Assembly: GCF_004000985.1 (NCBI RefSeq)
Contig: NZ_BIMH01000004.1
Location: 150,458 to 214,457, forward strand
Length of the DNA stretch: 64,000 bases
Direction: 5' to 3'
Source of the DNA: Paenibacillus validus NBRC 15382
GTDB taxonomy: Bacteria; Bacillota; Bacilli; Paenibacillales; NBRC-103111
The notes under the pieces were generated by a model. It did no database searches, was not told where the DNA came from, and saw only the letters and a program-made list of their open reading frames with translations. The position numbers and the translations under genes were made by a program. Of the stretch, positions 51,131 to 60,323 are shown piece after piece (the stretch's first letter is position 1; each line of letters opens with the position of its first letter).

Positions 51131-52887
51131 ACGGCGTCTCCTCCTTGGCTGCCGTCAGCACCCGAACCCGCCGTAGCTTGCCCGCCAAGCGAGATCGGCA
51201 GTCGGCCGGCGGCAGGAATGCCGCCAGTCAGCACCTTGGCCGCGCTGCGCAGCGCCAGCGGCCGGCTCTCGTAAACGGCCATGAATGCGCCGACATCGGG
51301 AAACGCAAGCAGATCGTAAGGGCTGCGCAGCGCGACGACGATCGGATCCTTCCCTCTTGCCTGCAGCGCCCTTATCAATTCAGCCTGATCCGGCTCCAAA
51401 TAGGCGTTATACGTCGCCACGACGACCTGATCGGCGAACAGCGCGCTGCGCACCAGCTCCTCCTTGAGCTCGCCAACTTTGCGGAGTGGCACGAGCCATT
51501 CCGTTTCGCAAGCGCCGAGCTCCACAAGCGCTTTGCCCAGCGAAAGCGGGGCCTCCAGCAGCTCGTCGACCTCCGATTGAACGGCAGCCTCCACCGAGAT
51601 CACGACCAGCGAACGGTCCTTCGCAAGCGGCAGCAGTCCGCGCTCGTTGCGCACGACCGTGATGCTCGCTTCGCTGATGCGCTGCGCCGCCGCCAGATGC
51701 GCCTCGCAGCCAACGAGCGGCGGCACAAGAGCCGGCTCGACCGCTTCGTCTTGCGGCTCCTCTGCCGCTGTTCCCCCCGGCACGCCGCCAGCCGCGGCCG
51801 GTACCAGCACGCCGCGCCGCGCCTTCAGCGCCAGCAGCCGCTCGACCGAGCGGTCGATGCGCTCCTCGCGGATGCGTCCGGCTAGCACCGCCAGCCGCAG
51901 CGCTTCCAGCGCCCCCAGCTGACGCTCATGGCTGTGGCTGATGAGCACAAGGTCGGCCCCCGCTTCGACCGCCATAACGGCAGCCTCCACCGTGCCGAAA
52001 TGCTCGGCGATTGCGTTCATCTCCAAACAGTCGGTCATGATGACGCCCTGATAGCCGAGCTCCCCGCGAAGCAGACCGGTCAGCGCCGCATGCGACAGCG
52101 TCACCGGCAGCTTCGCCGGCTCGTACGCCGGAAATACGATATGCGCCGACATGATGGCGTCGACGCCGGCCGCGATCGCCTCCCGGAACGGCCGCAGCTC
52201 AACCTGCTCCAGCCTTTCGAGCGGATGCGCGACCGTCGGGAGAGCGAGATGCGAATCCACATGCGTATCCCCGTGGCCGGGAAAATGCTTGGCTGTCGCC
52301 ACAACGCCGGCCTCTTGCAGCCCGCGGATCGTCGCAACGCCTAATCCCGCCACGCGGCCCGGATCTTCGCCGAAGGAGCGCACCCCGATAACCGGGTTGG
52401 CCGGATTGTTGTTCACATCCAGAACGGGGGCAAAGTTCAGGTTAATTCCAAGCGCCTTCAGCTCGCGGCCGCTGATCGAAGCCGCTTCATAGGCGTCTTC
52501 GGCGGAGCCGCCGGCCGCAATCGCCATGGCACCCGGCATCAGCGCAACCCCGTCGGTGATCCGCGCGACCATGCCGCCCTCCTGGTCGATGCTGATCCAC
52601 AAGGGAAGCCGCCCGGCGATCGATGCGGCCGCTTGCAGCGACCGGTTGAGCCGGGCCACCTGCTCCGTGCTCTGCACATTACGGGCGAACAAGATGACGC
52701 CGCCGACCGCTTCGTCGCGAATCAACCGCTCGATATCGGCCGACGGCTCCGTGCCGGTGAAGCCGCACAGCACCATTTGCCCGATCTTCTCCTCCAGCGT
52801 CATCCGTTTCACGAGTTCCGCGGCCGCTACAGCCGCTGTTTCCGCTTTGTCCCCTGCTTCCCCCGCGCTCCGTTCCACTACGTCCAT
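51127..52887 (-). CDS. nagZ: beta-N-acetylglucosaminidase, GH3 family
   Basis: 586 residues. The GH3 catalytic domain (about 25-350) has SIDQEGG, KHFPGHG then DSH (dyad Asp211-His213 on the loop) and nucleophile Asp286 in IMTDCLEMNAI, the NagZ pattern. A second alpha/beta domain follows (about 395-570), with an Ala/Gly/Pro linker, as in B. subtilis NagZ/YbbD. It removes non-reducing GlcNAc from muropeptide sugars. There is no signal peptide or lipobox at the N-terminus, unlike the exported B. subtilis enzyme, so it is probably cytoplasmic. GGGGAGG precedes the ATG. Confidence 0.93.
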   Translation of the reverse strand: MDVVERSAGEAGDKAETAAVAAAELVKRMTLEEKIGQMVLCGFTGTEPSADIERLIRDEAVGGVILFARNVQSTEQVARLNRSLQAAASIAGRLPLWISIDQEGGMVARITDGVALMPGAMAIAAGGSAEDAYEAASISGRELKALGINLNFAPVLDVNNNPANPVIGVRSFGEDPGRVAGLGVATIRGLQEAGVVATAKHFPGHGDTHVDSHLALPTVAHPLERLEQVELRPFREAIAAGVDAIMSAHIVFPAYEPAKLPVTLSHAALTGLLRGELGYQGVIMTDCLEMNAIAEHFGTVEAAVMAVEAGADLVLISHSHERQLGALEALRLAVLAGRIREERIDRSVERLLALKARRGVLVPAAAGGVPGGTAAEEPQDEAVEPALVPPLVGCEAHLAAAQRISEASITVVRNERGLLPLAKDRSLVVISVEAAVQSEVDELLEAPLSLGKALVELGACETEWLVPLRKVGELKEELVRSALFADQVVVATYNAYLEPDQAELIRALQARGKDPIVVALRSPYDLLAFPDVGAFMAVYESRPLALRSAAKVLTGGIPAAGRLPISLGGQATAGSGADGSQGGDAV

Positions 52888-52926
52888 CCCGATTTCCTCC
52901 CCTTCCGGGTTGTTAAATAAAGTGCA

Positions 52927-54096
52927 TTACATATACAGTAAATAACCGCTCCGCTCCTTCTTCCAACCCTCTATGTCGGCTTCGTAACGGTCCAGCACCC
53001 GGCGCAGTCCGCCGTCTTCCGCCAATTCGGCGGCTACCAGCGAATCCCCCGTCAATAAATCGATGAACGCCTTTCCGCCTTCGCGGACCGGGGGTAGAAA
53101 CCGGAACGTCTCCGGGTACAGCTTCTGCATCGACCGGAGCAGCGTCAGACCTGCCCGGACCGATTCGAAAACATCCGGCTCGGTCACATACAGCCGAACC
53201 CCTCCGCACAGCTCGCCCTGATGCTTGGAGAACGTCGGCGAGAAATAAAGCGGATGCGCGTGCACCCCGGCCAGTCCGAACGAAGCGAATTCGCGCGCGA
53301 GCCGTTCGCCGTCGATCCAAGGCGCTCCTACCGTTTCGAACGGACGCGTCGTGCCTCGTCCTTCGGAAACGTTCGTGCCCTCGAACAAACAGGTGCCTGC
53401 GTAGACGCGAACCGTGTCAAGCGTCGGCACGTTCGGCGACGGCACGATCCACGGCAAGCCCGTCTCATCGAACCGCATGCCCCGCTTCCACCCTTCCATC
53501 GGTACAACCGTCAGTGCGCACGGCTGCTCCAGCCGGTCGTTAACCCACCCGGCGTACTCGCCGATCGTCATGCCTGTCGCATACGGCGTTCCGGCGACCG
53601 CCCCGACCATTGACTCGTATCCGGGCTGCAGCAGCCCGCCTTCAGCCCGGAGGGCGCCGAGCGGATGCGGACGGTCCAGCACGTACAGCGCACGCCCCGT
53701 TTGGGCGCAAGCCGCCATCATGTACACAAGCGTCGATAAATAAGTATAGAACCGGACGCCGATATCCTGAATGTCAAAGAGCACGGCATCGACGCCTTCC
53801 AGCATGGCGGCGTCAGGCTTCTTGCGCGTGCCGTACAAGCTGTAGACCGGGATGCCGAGCTCCGGATGCTCTTCGTCTTCGAAGCGAACGCCGGCCTGCC
53901 GTTCGCCGCGCAAGCCGTGCTCGCAGGCAAAGAGCGCGGACAACCGCACCGAAGGCATCTCCGCGCACGCGGCAAGCGTCGTCCGGAAACGGGCGTCCAC
54001 GCCCGTCGGGTTCGTCAGCAAGCCGAGTCGCAGCCCGCTCAGCTTCGCCGCGATGCGAGGAAGCAGATCGGCGCCAGCCGCAACCCGCGCCTTCAT
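52927..54096 (-). CDS. namZ: exo-beta-N-acetylmuramidase, DUF1343/GH171 family
   Basis: 389 residues. RLGLLTNPTGVDARF, FACEHGLRGERQAG (usually PEHG), FDIQDIGVRFYTYLSTL, DRPHPLG, and NVSEGRGTTRPFE with GAPW are the DUF1343 signature blocks; B. subtilis YbbC of this family was shown to be NamZ, which removes MurNAc from the non-reducing end of cell-wall glycans. The ATG at 54096 overlaps the preceding stop (ATGA) with GGGGGG upstream. No signal peptide is present, so it probably acts inside the cell on imported MurNAc-GlcNAc. Confidence 0.92.
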   Translation of the reverse strand: MKARVAAGADLLPRIAAKLSGLRLGLLTNPTGVDARFRTTLAACAEMPSVRLSALFACEHGLRGERQAGVRFEDEEHPELGIPVYSLYGTRKKPDAAMLEGVDAVLFDIQDIGVRFYTYLSTLVYMMAACAQTGRALYVLDRPHPLGALRAEGGLLQPGYESMVGAVAGTPYATGMTIGEYAGWVNDRLEQPCALTVVPMEGWKRGMRFDETGLPWIVPSPNVPTLDTVRVYAGTCLFEGTNVSEGRGTTRPFETVGAPWIDGERLAREFASFGLAGVHAHPLYFSPTFSKHQGELCGGVRLYVTEPDVFESVRAGLTLLRSMQKLYPETFRFLPPVREGGKAFIDLLTGDSLVAAELAEDGGLRRVLDRYEADIEGWKKERSGYLLYM

Positions 54097-54782
54097 CCGG
54101 CTATGCCCCCCCACGTCTTCCCGCCTTGGTTCTCCGCCTTCTCCTCGCGCCCGGCGAGCACGTTACGGGCAACCATATTCGAGTATACCGCCGCCATTCC
54201 GGCAAACAGGAAGGCGAAACCGACGACGGTCAATCCGAGCAGCACCGTGACGCACAGCAGCTGCAGGAAAGCCCCGATCGTATACCCCGGATGGGTGACA
54301 GTCAGCTTCACGCTGCGGCCTACGGCGCGAAATACAGGCTCGTTCTCCTGCACGATGAGCGGCAGCGTATACAGCTGAGATACGAAGAACATCGTCACAA
54401 AGTAAGTCTGGAAGATGGCCAGGGCCCAGTGCAGCATACCGTCCTTCTGCCCGTAATACCACCAGGTGGAGGCCAGAATCAGCACGAACAACGAGCACAG
54501 CAGGCCGAAAACGGCCGACGGGATGAAGAAACGAACCGCCCCGGCGAACACATCCTTCAGCCTCGGCCGTTCGCCCGCCACCATCCGGTGAGCCGCATAG
54601 AAGACGCCTGCCAGCAGCGGAGCATAGACGACCGGCACCAGCAGAAGCGCCGTTCCCGCCGAGAACAAAAATACGAGCGGCATCAGTACGGCCGAGCTGA
54701 CCGCGCTGAACAGAAATATCGCGATCATCTCCCGGTACGCCAGGCCGCCGGCCTGTACGATCAGTTGACTTAAACTGCGCAT
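54093..54782 (-). CDS. DUF624 (YesL-like) membrane protein
   Basis: 229 residues with five to six membrane helices: FLFSAVSSAVLMPLVFLFS, a GERPRLKDVFAGAVRFF loop and FVTMFFVSQLYTLPLIVQE. DUF624 proteins occur beside many carbohydrate ABC importers in Paenibacillus and Bacillus (YesL), with unknown role; a transport accessory is likely. GGAGGG precedes the ATG. It sits between the ATPase and namZ genes. Confidence 0.88.
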   Translation of the reverse strand: MRSLSQLIVQAGGLAYREMIAIFLFSAVSSAVLMPLVFLFSAGTALLLVPVVYAPLLAGVFYAAHRMVAGERPRLKDVFAGAVRFFIPSAVFGLLCSLFVLILASTWWYYGQKDGMLHWALAIFQTYFVTMFFVSQLYTLPLIVQENEPVFRAVGRSVKLTVTHPGYTIGAFLQLLCVTVLLGLTVVGFAFLFAGMAAVYSNMVARNVLAGREEKAENQGGKTWGGIAG

Positions 54783-54817
54783 GCAGCCTTTCCCTCCTTA
54801 TTCAAGCCCCGCAATCG

Positions 54818-55924
54818 TTACAGTATGATGCGCACTTCGGTATCCGGATTGAAGAAATGCGCCTTGCTCAGATCGATAATGAACGTCTTCAGCTGTCCGA
54901 TCGAAGCATTCGTCTCCGGGTGCACCTTAGCCGTTACCATCCGCTCACCGACACGGAAATAAACCAGATTTTCCGAGCCCAGGTGCTCGACGACCTGTAC
55001 GGTAGCCGACAGCTTGTGCTCGGGAGAGACGTGCAGCGCAAAGTCTTCGCCGAAAATGTGCTCCGGGCGAATGCCCAAGATAACGCTCCGTCCTTCGTAC
55101 GCCTTCATGCTCCTTGCCATCCGCTCCGGCAGCGTGAATGCCGCGCCTTCCACGATCGCCTTGTCCCCTTGGATCTGCGCGTCGATGAAGTTCATCGCCG
55201 GGGAGCCGATGAACCCGGCGACGAACATGTTGCTCGGGTTGTTGTACAGCTCCGTAGGCGGCGCAATTTGTTGGATGACGCCGTGGTTCATCACCACGAT
55301 GCGCTCCCCGAGCGTCATCGCCTCAACCTGATCGTGCGTCACGTACACGATCGTCGCGCCGAGCCGCTTGTGCAGCTCCGCCAGCTCCACGCGCATCTGA
55401 ATGCGCAGCTTCGCATCCAGGTTGGACAGCGGCTCGTCGAACAAGAACACCTGCGGATCGCGGACGATCGCGCGTCCGACGGCAACGCGCTGCCGCTGCC
55501 CGCCGCTCAGCTCCCGCGGCTTTCGCTCGAGCATCTCGTCAAGGCCCAGGATCGAGGAGGCGGACTTCACCTTCTCTTCGATTTCGGCTTTGCTTTTTTT
55601 CAAATTTTTCAAACCAAACGACAGATTCTCGCGAACGGTCATATGCGGATACAGCGCATAATCTTGAAACACCATCGCGATATCGCGGTCTTTGGGATGA
55701 AGCTGGTTGACTACCCGGTCGCCGATCAGAATATCGCCGCTCGTCTGCTGCTCCAGTCCGGCGATCATTCGCAACGACGTCGTCTTGCCGCAGCCCGACG
55801 GGCCGACGAACACGACGAATTCTTTATCCTCAATGACGAAGCTCGAGCCCGCTACCGCCGTAAAACTGCCTCTTTTGACATCCTCATATTCCTTACGGAC
55901 ATTTTCGAAAACAACGCGAGCCAT
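54818..55924 (-). CDS. ABC transporter ATPase, MsmX/UgpC type
   Basis: 368 residues. Walker A GPSGCGKTT, signature ELSGGQRQRVAVGRAIVRD, Walker B VFLFDEPLSNLD, His switch VTHDQ, followed by the MalK-type OB-fold regulatory domain (LGIRPEHI, VQVVEHLGSE). It powers the permeases encoded just downstream of its transcription neighbours. B. subtilis MsmX serves several sugar importers; this one could also serve the ATPase-less sugar-alcohol importer at 24.9-28.0 kb. Confidence 0.95.
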   Translation of the reverse strand: MARVVFENVRKEYEDVKRGSFTAVAGSSFVIEDKEFVVFVGPSGCGKTTSLRMIAGLEQQTSGDILIGDRVVNQLHPKDRDIAMVFQDYALYPHMTVRENLSFGLKNLKKSKAEIEEKVKSASSILGLDEMLERKPRELSGGQRQRVAVGRAIVRDPQVFLFDEPLSNLDAKLRIQMRVELAELHKRLGATIVYVTHDQVEAMTLGERIVVMNHGVIQQIAPPTELYNNPSNMFVAGFIGSPAMNFIDAQIQGDKAIVEGAAFTLPERMARSMKAYEGRSVILGIRPEHIFGEDFALHVSPEHKLSATVQVVEHLGSENLVYFRVGERMVTAKVHPETNASIGQLKTFIIDLSKAHFFNPDTEVRIIL

Positions 55925-55939
55925 ACGTTCTCCTCCCAG

Positions 55940-56773
55940 CTAGCCCTTAACGGCTCCAATGGTGATGCCCTGCAGGAAATACCTTTGCAAGGCGAAAAAC
56001 AATACGATCATCGGCAGCGCCCCGATCGTCGCCCCGGCCATGATCGCGCCGTAGTCGGTCGATTCCGCAAACTTAAAGCCGGCCAAGCCTACCTGAATCG
56101 TCCGCATCTCATTGCTGCGCGTGACGAGCAAAGGCCAGAAGAAATCGTTCCAATGCGCTACGAACGTGAAGATCGCGAGCACCGCGAGCCCCGGCTTCGC
56201 CATCGGAAGAATGATTTTGTAGAAAATGCCGAATTCGCTGCACGCATCGATCCGCGCCGCATGAATGAGCGACGTAGGCAGCGTGGACATGTACTGCTTC
56301 ATCAGGAAGATGTTGCCCACCCCGACGAGCGCCGGCAAAATGATCGCCGTATACGTGTCGCCCAAATTAAACATGTTGATGACGAGAATGTAGAGCGGGA
56401 TGAGCGTGACTTGTGAGGGAATCATCATCGTGCTGAGCAGCACCCAGAAAATCGACTTGTTACCGGGAAACTTCAGCTTCGCGAACGCGTATCCGGCCAA
56501 GGAGGCGAAGAACAGGTTCGTTACCGTCAGCACCGCCGATACGAAGAGCGAGTTAACCAGCCAGCGCCACGCCATCGTTTTGTCGAAGAAACGCTCGTAT
56601 GGCGCGATGGACCAGATGTCCGGAATCATCTGCGGCTTGAACGTCGCGCTCGCTGCCGAATCCTGAAAGGAGCCGATGAACATCCAATACAGCGGAATGA
56701 CCGTGATGAATGCCCAAAATGAAAGAATTACCGCGCCGAGAGCAATCAGTATCGTTTTGTTGGTTGTTTTCAT
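55940..56773 (-). CDS. carbohydrate ABC transporter permease (MalG type)
   Basis: 277 residues with six membrane helices. The EAA loop is SLIHAARIDACSEFGIFYK with LPMAKPG, and the C-terminus YFLQGITIGAVKG is typical. AGAGGGGG precedes the ATG. It forms the importer with the gene 15 bases upstream and the lipoprotein of 57874. Confidence 0.93.
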   Translation of the reverse strand: MKTTNKTILIALGAVILSFWAFITVIPLYWMFIGSFQDSAASATFKPQMIPDIWSIAPYERFFDKTMAWRWLVNSLFVSAVLTVTNLFFASLAGYAFAKLKFPGNKSIFWVLLSTMMIPSQVTLIPLYILVINMFNLGDTYTAIILPALVGVGNIFLMKQYMSTLPTSLIHAARIDACSEFGIFYKIILPMAKPGLAVLAIFTFVAHWNDFFWPLLVTRSNEMRTIQVGLAGFKFAESTDYGAIMAGATIGALPMIVLFFALQRYFLQGITIGAVKG

Positions 56774-56787
56774 CGAGATTGCCCCCT

Positions 56788-57708
56788 CTAGTACTCGATA
56801 TCCGTCGAGAAGTATTTGAATTGCACGACGGACACGATCACGATCATCGCCGCCAGCACGAACGACTGCGCGGAGGCAAGCCCGAAATCGTAGTAGACGA
56901 ATGCGGTGTCATAAATCAAATAGGCGATCGTCGTGGTCGCAAAGTTCGGACCGCCCTGCGTCATCAGGTACACGCTGATGAACACCTGAAACGATGTGAT
57001 AACGCCCGTCACGAGCAAATAGAGCGTCGTCGGCTTAAGCAGCGGCCAAGTAATCTTCGTGAACTGCGTCCAGCCGCTCGCGTGGTCGATGTCCGCCGCT
57101 TCGTACAGCGACTTCGGGATGCCCCCCATCGCCGCCAAATACAAAATAATGCCGCTGCCATGTGAGCCGAGGTAGGTCATCAGCATGAGCGAAAACAGCG
57201 CCGAGCTCGATTGCCCGAGCCAAATGACCGGCTCCAAGCCGAAGAGGGCGAGCACCTTATTGAACAAGCCGCCCGAGGTCGGGTCGAACATCGCCAGCCA
57301 AACAAGCGACAGCGTGACGCCGGAGGCGACCGTCGGCAAATAAAGCGCTGCTTTGAAAAACGTCTGCCACTTGTTTTTCGTTTGAAATATAAGATAGGCG
57401 AGACCGAACGTAATGACAATATTGACGGGCACCGTGCCGACGGTAAAAATGACGGTGTTCTTCATCGATTTCCAGAACACTTCGTCGTGCACCAACCGCG
57501 AATAGTTGCTGCCCCCGACCCATTTGGACTGCAGAATGCCGTATTCCTGAAAGCTCATAATAAACGCCGAAATGACGGGATATAACGTAAACACGAGAAA
57601 CAAAAGCACCGGTACCGCAATGAATGCATACGCCCACCCGTACTCCCGCCAAAAACGCTTGAGGGGACTTGGTGCCGGTACGGGCCGTGCAACCGAAGTT
57701 TGCTGCAT
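56788..57708 (-). CDS. sugar ABC transporter permease (MalF type)
   Basis: 306 residues with six membrane helices; EAA loop SLYEAADIDHASGWTQFTK with WPLLKP, and SFQVFISVYLMTQGGP. AAGGAG precedes the ATG. A large branched hairpin separates it from the binding-protein gene, which probably lowers its expression relative to that protein. Confidence 0.93.
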   Translation of the reverse strand: MQQTSVARPVPAPSPLKRFWREYGWAYAFIAVPVLLFLVFTLYPVISAFIMSFQEYGILQSKWVGGSNYSRLVHDEVFWKSMKNTVIFTVGTVPVNIVITFGLAYLIFQTKNKWQTFFKAALYLPTVASGVTLSLVWLAMFDPTSGGLFNKVLALFGLEPVIWLGQSSSALFSLMLMTYLGSHGSGIILYLAAMGGIPKSLYEAADIDHASGWTQFTKITWPLLKPTTLYLLVTGVITSFQVFISVYLMTQGGPNFATTTIAYLIYDTAFVYYDFGLASAQSFVLAAMIVIVSVVQFKYFSTDIEY

Positions 57709-57776
57709 GAGGGTCTCCTTTCCGCCGAAAAAGCCGATTCGTCCTCATTCTGAAAGGAAAGAAAGAAAGCACAAAC

Positions 57777-57837
57777 GGGGAAGCCTTACCCTTTCGGGCT
57801 GTCCGTCTTTCGTTAAGCTTCATCGGACGGCTTCCCC
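57777..57837 (-). other. branched hairpin between binding-protein and permease genes
   Basis: Outer stem GGGGAAGCC/GGCTTCCCC (57777-57785 with 57829-57837) encloses two smaller hairpins (CCC/GGG and GTCCG/CGGAC). No T-run follows. It probably protects the upstream lipoprotein mRNA and causes partial termination. Confidence 0.65.
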
Positions 57838-57873
57838 TTTGTACTTCGCCTCAGTTTCCTGTTTTCCCTTGAA

Positions 57874-59274
57874 TTATTGGCCGAACATTTGCTTGCCTTT
57901 GTTCTTGAAGTCTTCCACCGCTTGATCGGCGGTCTTCTCGCCGGCCAGCACCGCCTGGAACGTCGGTTTCACCACTTGCTCGTTAAACTGCTTCATCTTC
58001 GCGGCTTTATCGACATCGATGCTGAGATCGACCGGCATCGAGATGTTTTTCGCCATCGCTTGGGCGGCCTCCGAGTTCACTTGGCTCGCTTTGCCTTTGC
58101 CTTCGAATTCCTTCGCTTGCGACTTGCGTACGAACGGCAGGGACAGCTCGTTGGCGGAATTGCCCGCTTTGGCTCCGCTGAGCGCTTCCATCACGAGGAA
58201 CGTGTTCTTCGCGTGCTGCTCGCCTTTATCGTTCTTTTGCTTGAAGGCCACATAGCCTTCGCCGCCCATCGTCGTCTTGGCCGGCTGGTTGTCGTGGTGC
58301 GGAACAGGCAGGAGAATGAACTCGATTTTCTCGCCCTTCACTTTACCAGCGTCGATGTCTTTGTTGCGGTTTTGGATCATGACATCGTAGTATGGAATCG
58401 CTTTACTGATGATCGCCGCTTGGCCGGCATAGAACATTTCGGTCCGTTTGAGCGGCGCCAGGGCAGCGCTCTCCTTCGGCATAACGCCGGTTTTGACCAG
58501 TCCTTCGATAAATTTCATCGTATCGAGAATCCGGGTGTCGTTCCATTGGAATTTCCCGTCTTTGTCCAGCACATCCGGCATCCCGGCGTTGCGTGAGAGC
58601 ATTTGAATGAAGTCAAGGCTCGTGCCGTCTGTAACGAGACCGTATTGGGTAGAGCCGTCCGGCAGTTTTTTGGTCAGCTTCTTGGCCGCTTCGTTAAATT
58701 CGGACCACGTCCAGCCGCTCGCTTGTATTTTCTTCCAATCGATGCCGGCTTCCTCCAGGATGCGCTTGTTGCCGCCCCAAGCCCATTGGAATTGGTACAG
58801 CGGGAGGCCGTACTGTTTGCCCTGGATTTGTCCGAGCTCCAGCGTTCCCGGCTGGTAATCGTCTTTAATTTCTTTAGTTAGGAAAGAGTCCAATTGAAGG
58901 GCAAGGCCGGTGTTCACGTATTGACCGCTGACGGAGTGGAAATACAGGTCCGGCGGATCGCCCGCGTTAAGCGCGACGTCGAACTTCTTCGGACCTTCCG
59001 CCCAAGACAGCATTTCGTACTCGACTTTAATATGCGGGTTCGTTTTGGTGAAATCAGCGACAAGCTGTTTCAGATCGTCTTCGTACGCGGCATGCACCGG
59101 ATACGTCCACACTTTGACGGTATCCGGCTTCTTATCTTCGGTCGGCGCCGCACTTTGCTCGCCGGTCTTCGTTCCCGCCGTTCCAGTCTCTCCCGCACCG
59201 CCGCCGGCGTTGTTACAAGCTGTTAGGGCCAAAGCACTGATTACCATTAAAGACAGCCATTTCGTACGCTTCAT
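57874..59274 (-). CDS. ABC transporter lipoprotein, presumed muro-saccharide binding
   Basis: 466 residues. A lipoprotein signal peptide ends at LALTACNN (Cys20); an acidic-polar linker is followed by a family 1 solute-binding fold (VKVWTYPVHAAYEDDLKQL, VEYEMLSWAEGPKKFDVAL, PPDLYFHSVSGQYV). AAGGGGG lies before the ATG. It is the second gene of the operon led by murR and is followed by two permeases. The ligand is inferred only from context with NamZ, NagZ, AnmK, MurK and MurQ: MurNAc, GlcNAc, or a disaccharide of both. Confidence 0.9.
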   Translation of the reverse strand: MKRTKWLSLMVISALALTACNNAGGGAGETGTAGTKTGEQSAAPTEDKKPDTVKVWTYPVHAAYEDDLKQLVADFTKTNPHIKVEYEMLSWAEGPKKFDVALNAGDPPDLYFHSVSGQYVNTGLALQLDSFLTKEIKDDYQPGTLELGQIQGKQYGLPLYQFQWAWGGNKRILEEAGIDWKKIQASGWTWSEFNEAAKKLTKKLPDGSTQYGLVTDGTSLDFIQMLSRNAGMPDVLDKDGKFQWNDTRILDTMKFIEGLVKTGVMPKESAALAPLKRTEMFYAGQAAIISKAIPYYDVMIQNRNKDIDAGKVKGEKIEFILLPVPHHDNQPAKTTMGGEGYVAFKQKNDKGEQHAKNTFLVMEALSGAKAGNSANELSLPFVRKSQAKEFEGKGKASQVNSEAAQAMAKNISMPVDLSIDVDKAAKMKQFNEQVVKPTFQAVLAGEKTADQAVEDFKNKGKQMFGQ

Positions 59275-59298
59275 CGTTAAATCCCCCTTGGTTTGTGG

Positions 59299-60153
59299 TT
59301 ATTTGTTCAAATCGCGTATGACCGCCCGGCTTCGGTCGAGGTATTGAACCGACTGGTTGTAGTTGCGGCTGGCGACTCCCAAATACAAAATGTCGATCAC
59401 ATTCAATTGTGTGATGCGGGAAGCCATCGCGCCGCTGCGAATTTCGTTCTCGGTGGAAGAGATGCAGAGCGGAATTTGCGAGTAGCTGTGGAGCGTCGTC
59501 GTACCGTATTTCGTAATGCTGATCGTCGTGGCGCCCAGCTCTGAAGACGCTTTCAATGCGGTAATCACTTCGCGGGTTTCACCTGTGTAAGAGATGGCTA
59601 CCGCAGCGTCACGGGGAGTCAAGGTAACCGCCGTCATCAACTGCACGTGCGAGTCGGCGAACGAGAACGCCGTCTTGTTAATACGGAGGAACTTGTGCTG
59701 CGCGTCCTGCGCGATCAATCCGGAGGCCCCGATCCCGAAGAAAAATATGCGCTCGGCCCGGTCTAACGCCTCCACCGCTTGACTTACCATCGCTTCGTCC
59801 AAAATCTTGACGGTGTCGCGGATCGACTGAATGTTGTTCGCCGACACGTTCTGAATCAAAGTCGAGATCGAGTCATGCGGCCGGATTTCCTGATAGCCCT
59901 GCATCTCCGGCACCTTGGCCGACTCCTGCAAATCGCCCGCGAGCTTCAGCTTCAGATCCGGGAACCCTTTCAGCCCGAGCGACTTGCACAACCGCACGAT
60001 TGCGGCTTGACTGGACCCGCTGTATTCCGCGAGCTGCGCTACGGATAATGCAATAACGCCTTTGGGATCGCCCAGTATATATTCCGCCACCTTCTTCTCC
60101 GATGGCGTCAGATCGTGCAGGGCTTCTCTTAACCGGACGAGTCCGCCGTTCAA
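59299..60153 (-). CDS. murR: MurR/RpiR-family transcription regulator
   Basis: 284 residues. An N-terminal RpiR helix-turn-helix (LTPSEKKVAEYILGDPKG, LAEYSGSSQAAIVRLCKSLG) and a C-terminal SIS sugar-phosphate domain (RIFFFGIGASGLIAQDAQHK, VAISYTGETREVI). It probably senses MurNAc-6-phosphate or a related sugar phosphate, as MurR does. The preferred start is TTG at 60153, 8 bases after AGGGGG; the frame is open to an ATG at 60198, which lies in the -10 region of its own promoter. It leads the minus-strand operon and is divergent from the kinase gene. Confidence 0.9.
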   Translation of the reverse strand: MNGGLVRLREALHDLTPSEKKVAEYILGDPKGVIALSVAQLAEYSGSSQAAIVRLCKSLGLKGFPDLKLKLAGDLQESAKVPEMQGYQEIRPHDSISTLIQNVSANNIQSIRDTVKILDEAMVSQAVEALDRAERIFFFGIGASGLIAQDAQHKFLRINKTAFSFADSHVQLMTAVTLTPRDAAVAISYTGETREVITALKASSELGATTISITKYGTTTLHSYSQIPLCISSTENEIRSGAMASRITQLNVIDILYLGVASRNYNQSVQYLDRSRAVIRDLNK

Positions 60154-60197
60154 CTCCCTCACCCCCTCTTGCCAGAATTCATTTCCAACTGACTCCA

Positions 60198-60226
60198 ATT
60201 ATAAAGCCTCTGAAACTTTATTTCAA
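60198..60226 (-). promoter_or_regulatory. murR operon promoter with overlapping operator
   Basis: Minus-strand TTGAAA (60226-60221), exactly 17 bases, TATAAT (60203-60198). The inverted repeat TGAAACTTTATTTCA (60211-60225) fills the -35 and spacer, as expected for an RpiR-type operator; a further TTTCA half-site lies near 60233. Confidence 0.8.
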
Positions 60227-60252
60227 CATATATTTCAATCATAAAATTTTGT

Positions 60253-60282
60253 TTTACACGGACAAGCCTTTTCGTATATACT
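60253..60282 (+). promoter_or_regulatory. promoter of the murK-murQ genes
   Basis: TTTACA (60253-60258), 18-base spacer, TATACT (60277-60282). It lies 27 bases beyond the divergent murR promoter, so one bound regulator could act on both. Confidence 0.6.
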
Positions 60283-60323
60283 TTAAACATAATCTTACAT
60301 GACGTGGCAAGAAGGTGATGTTC

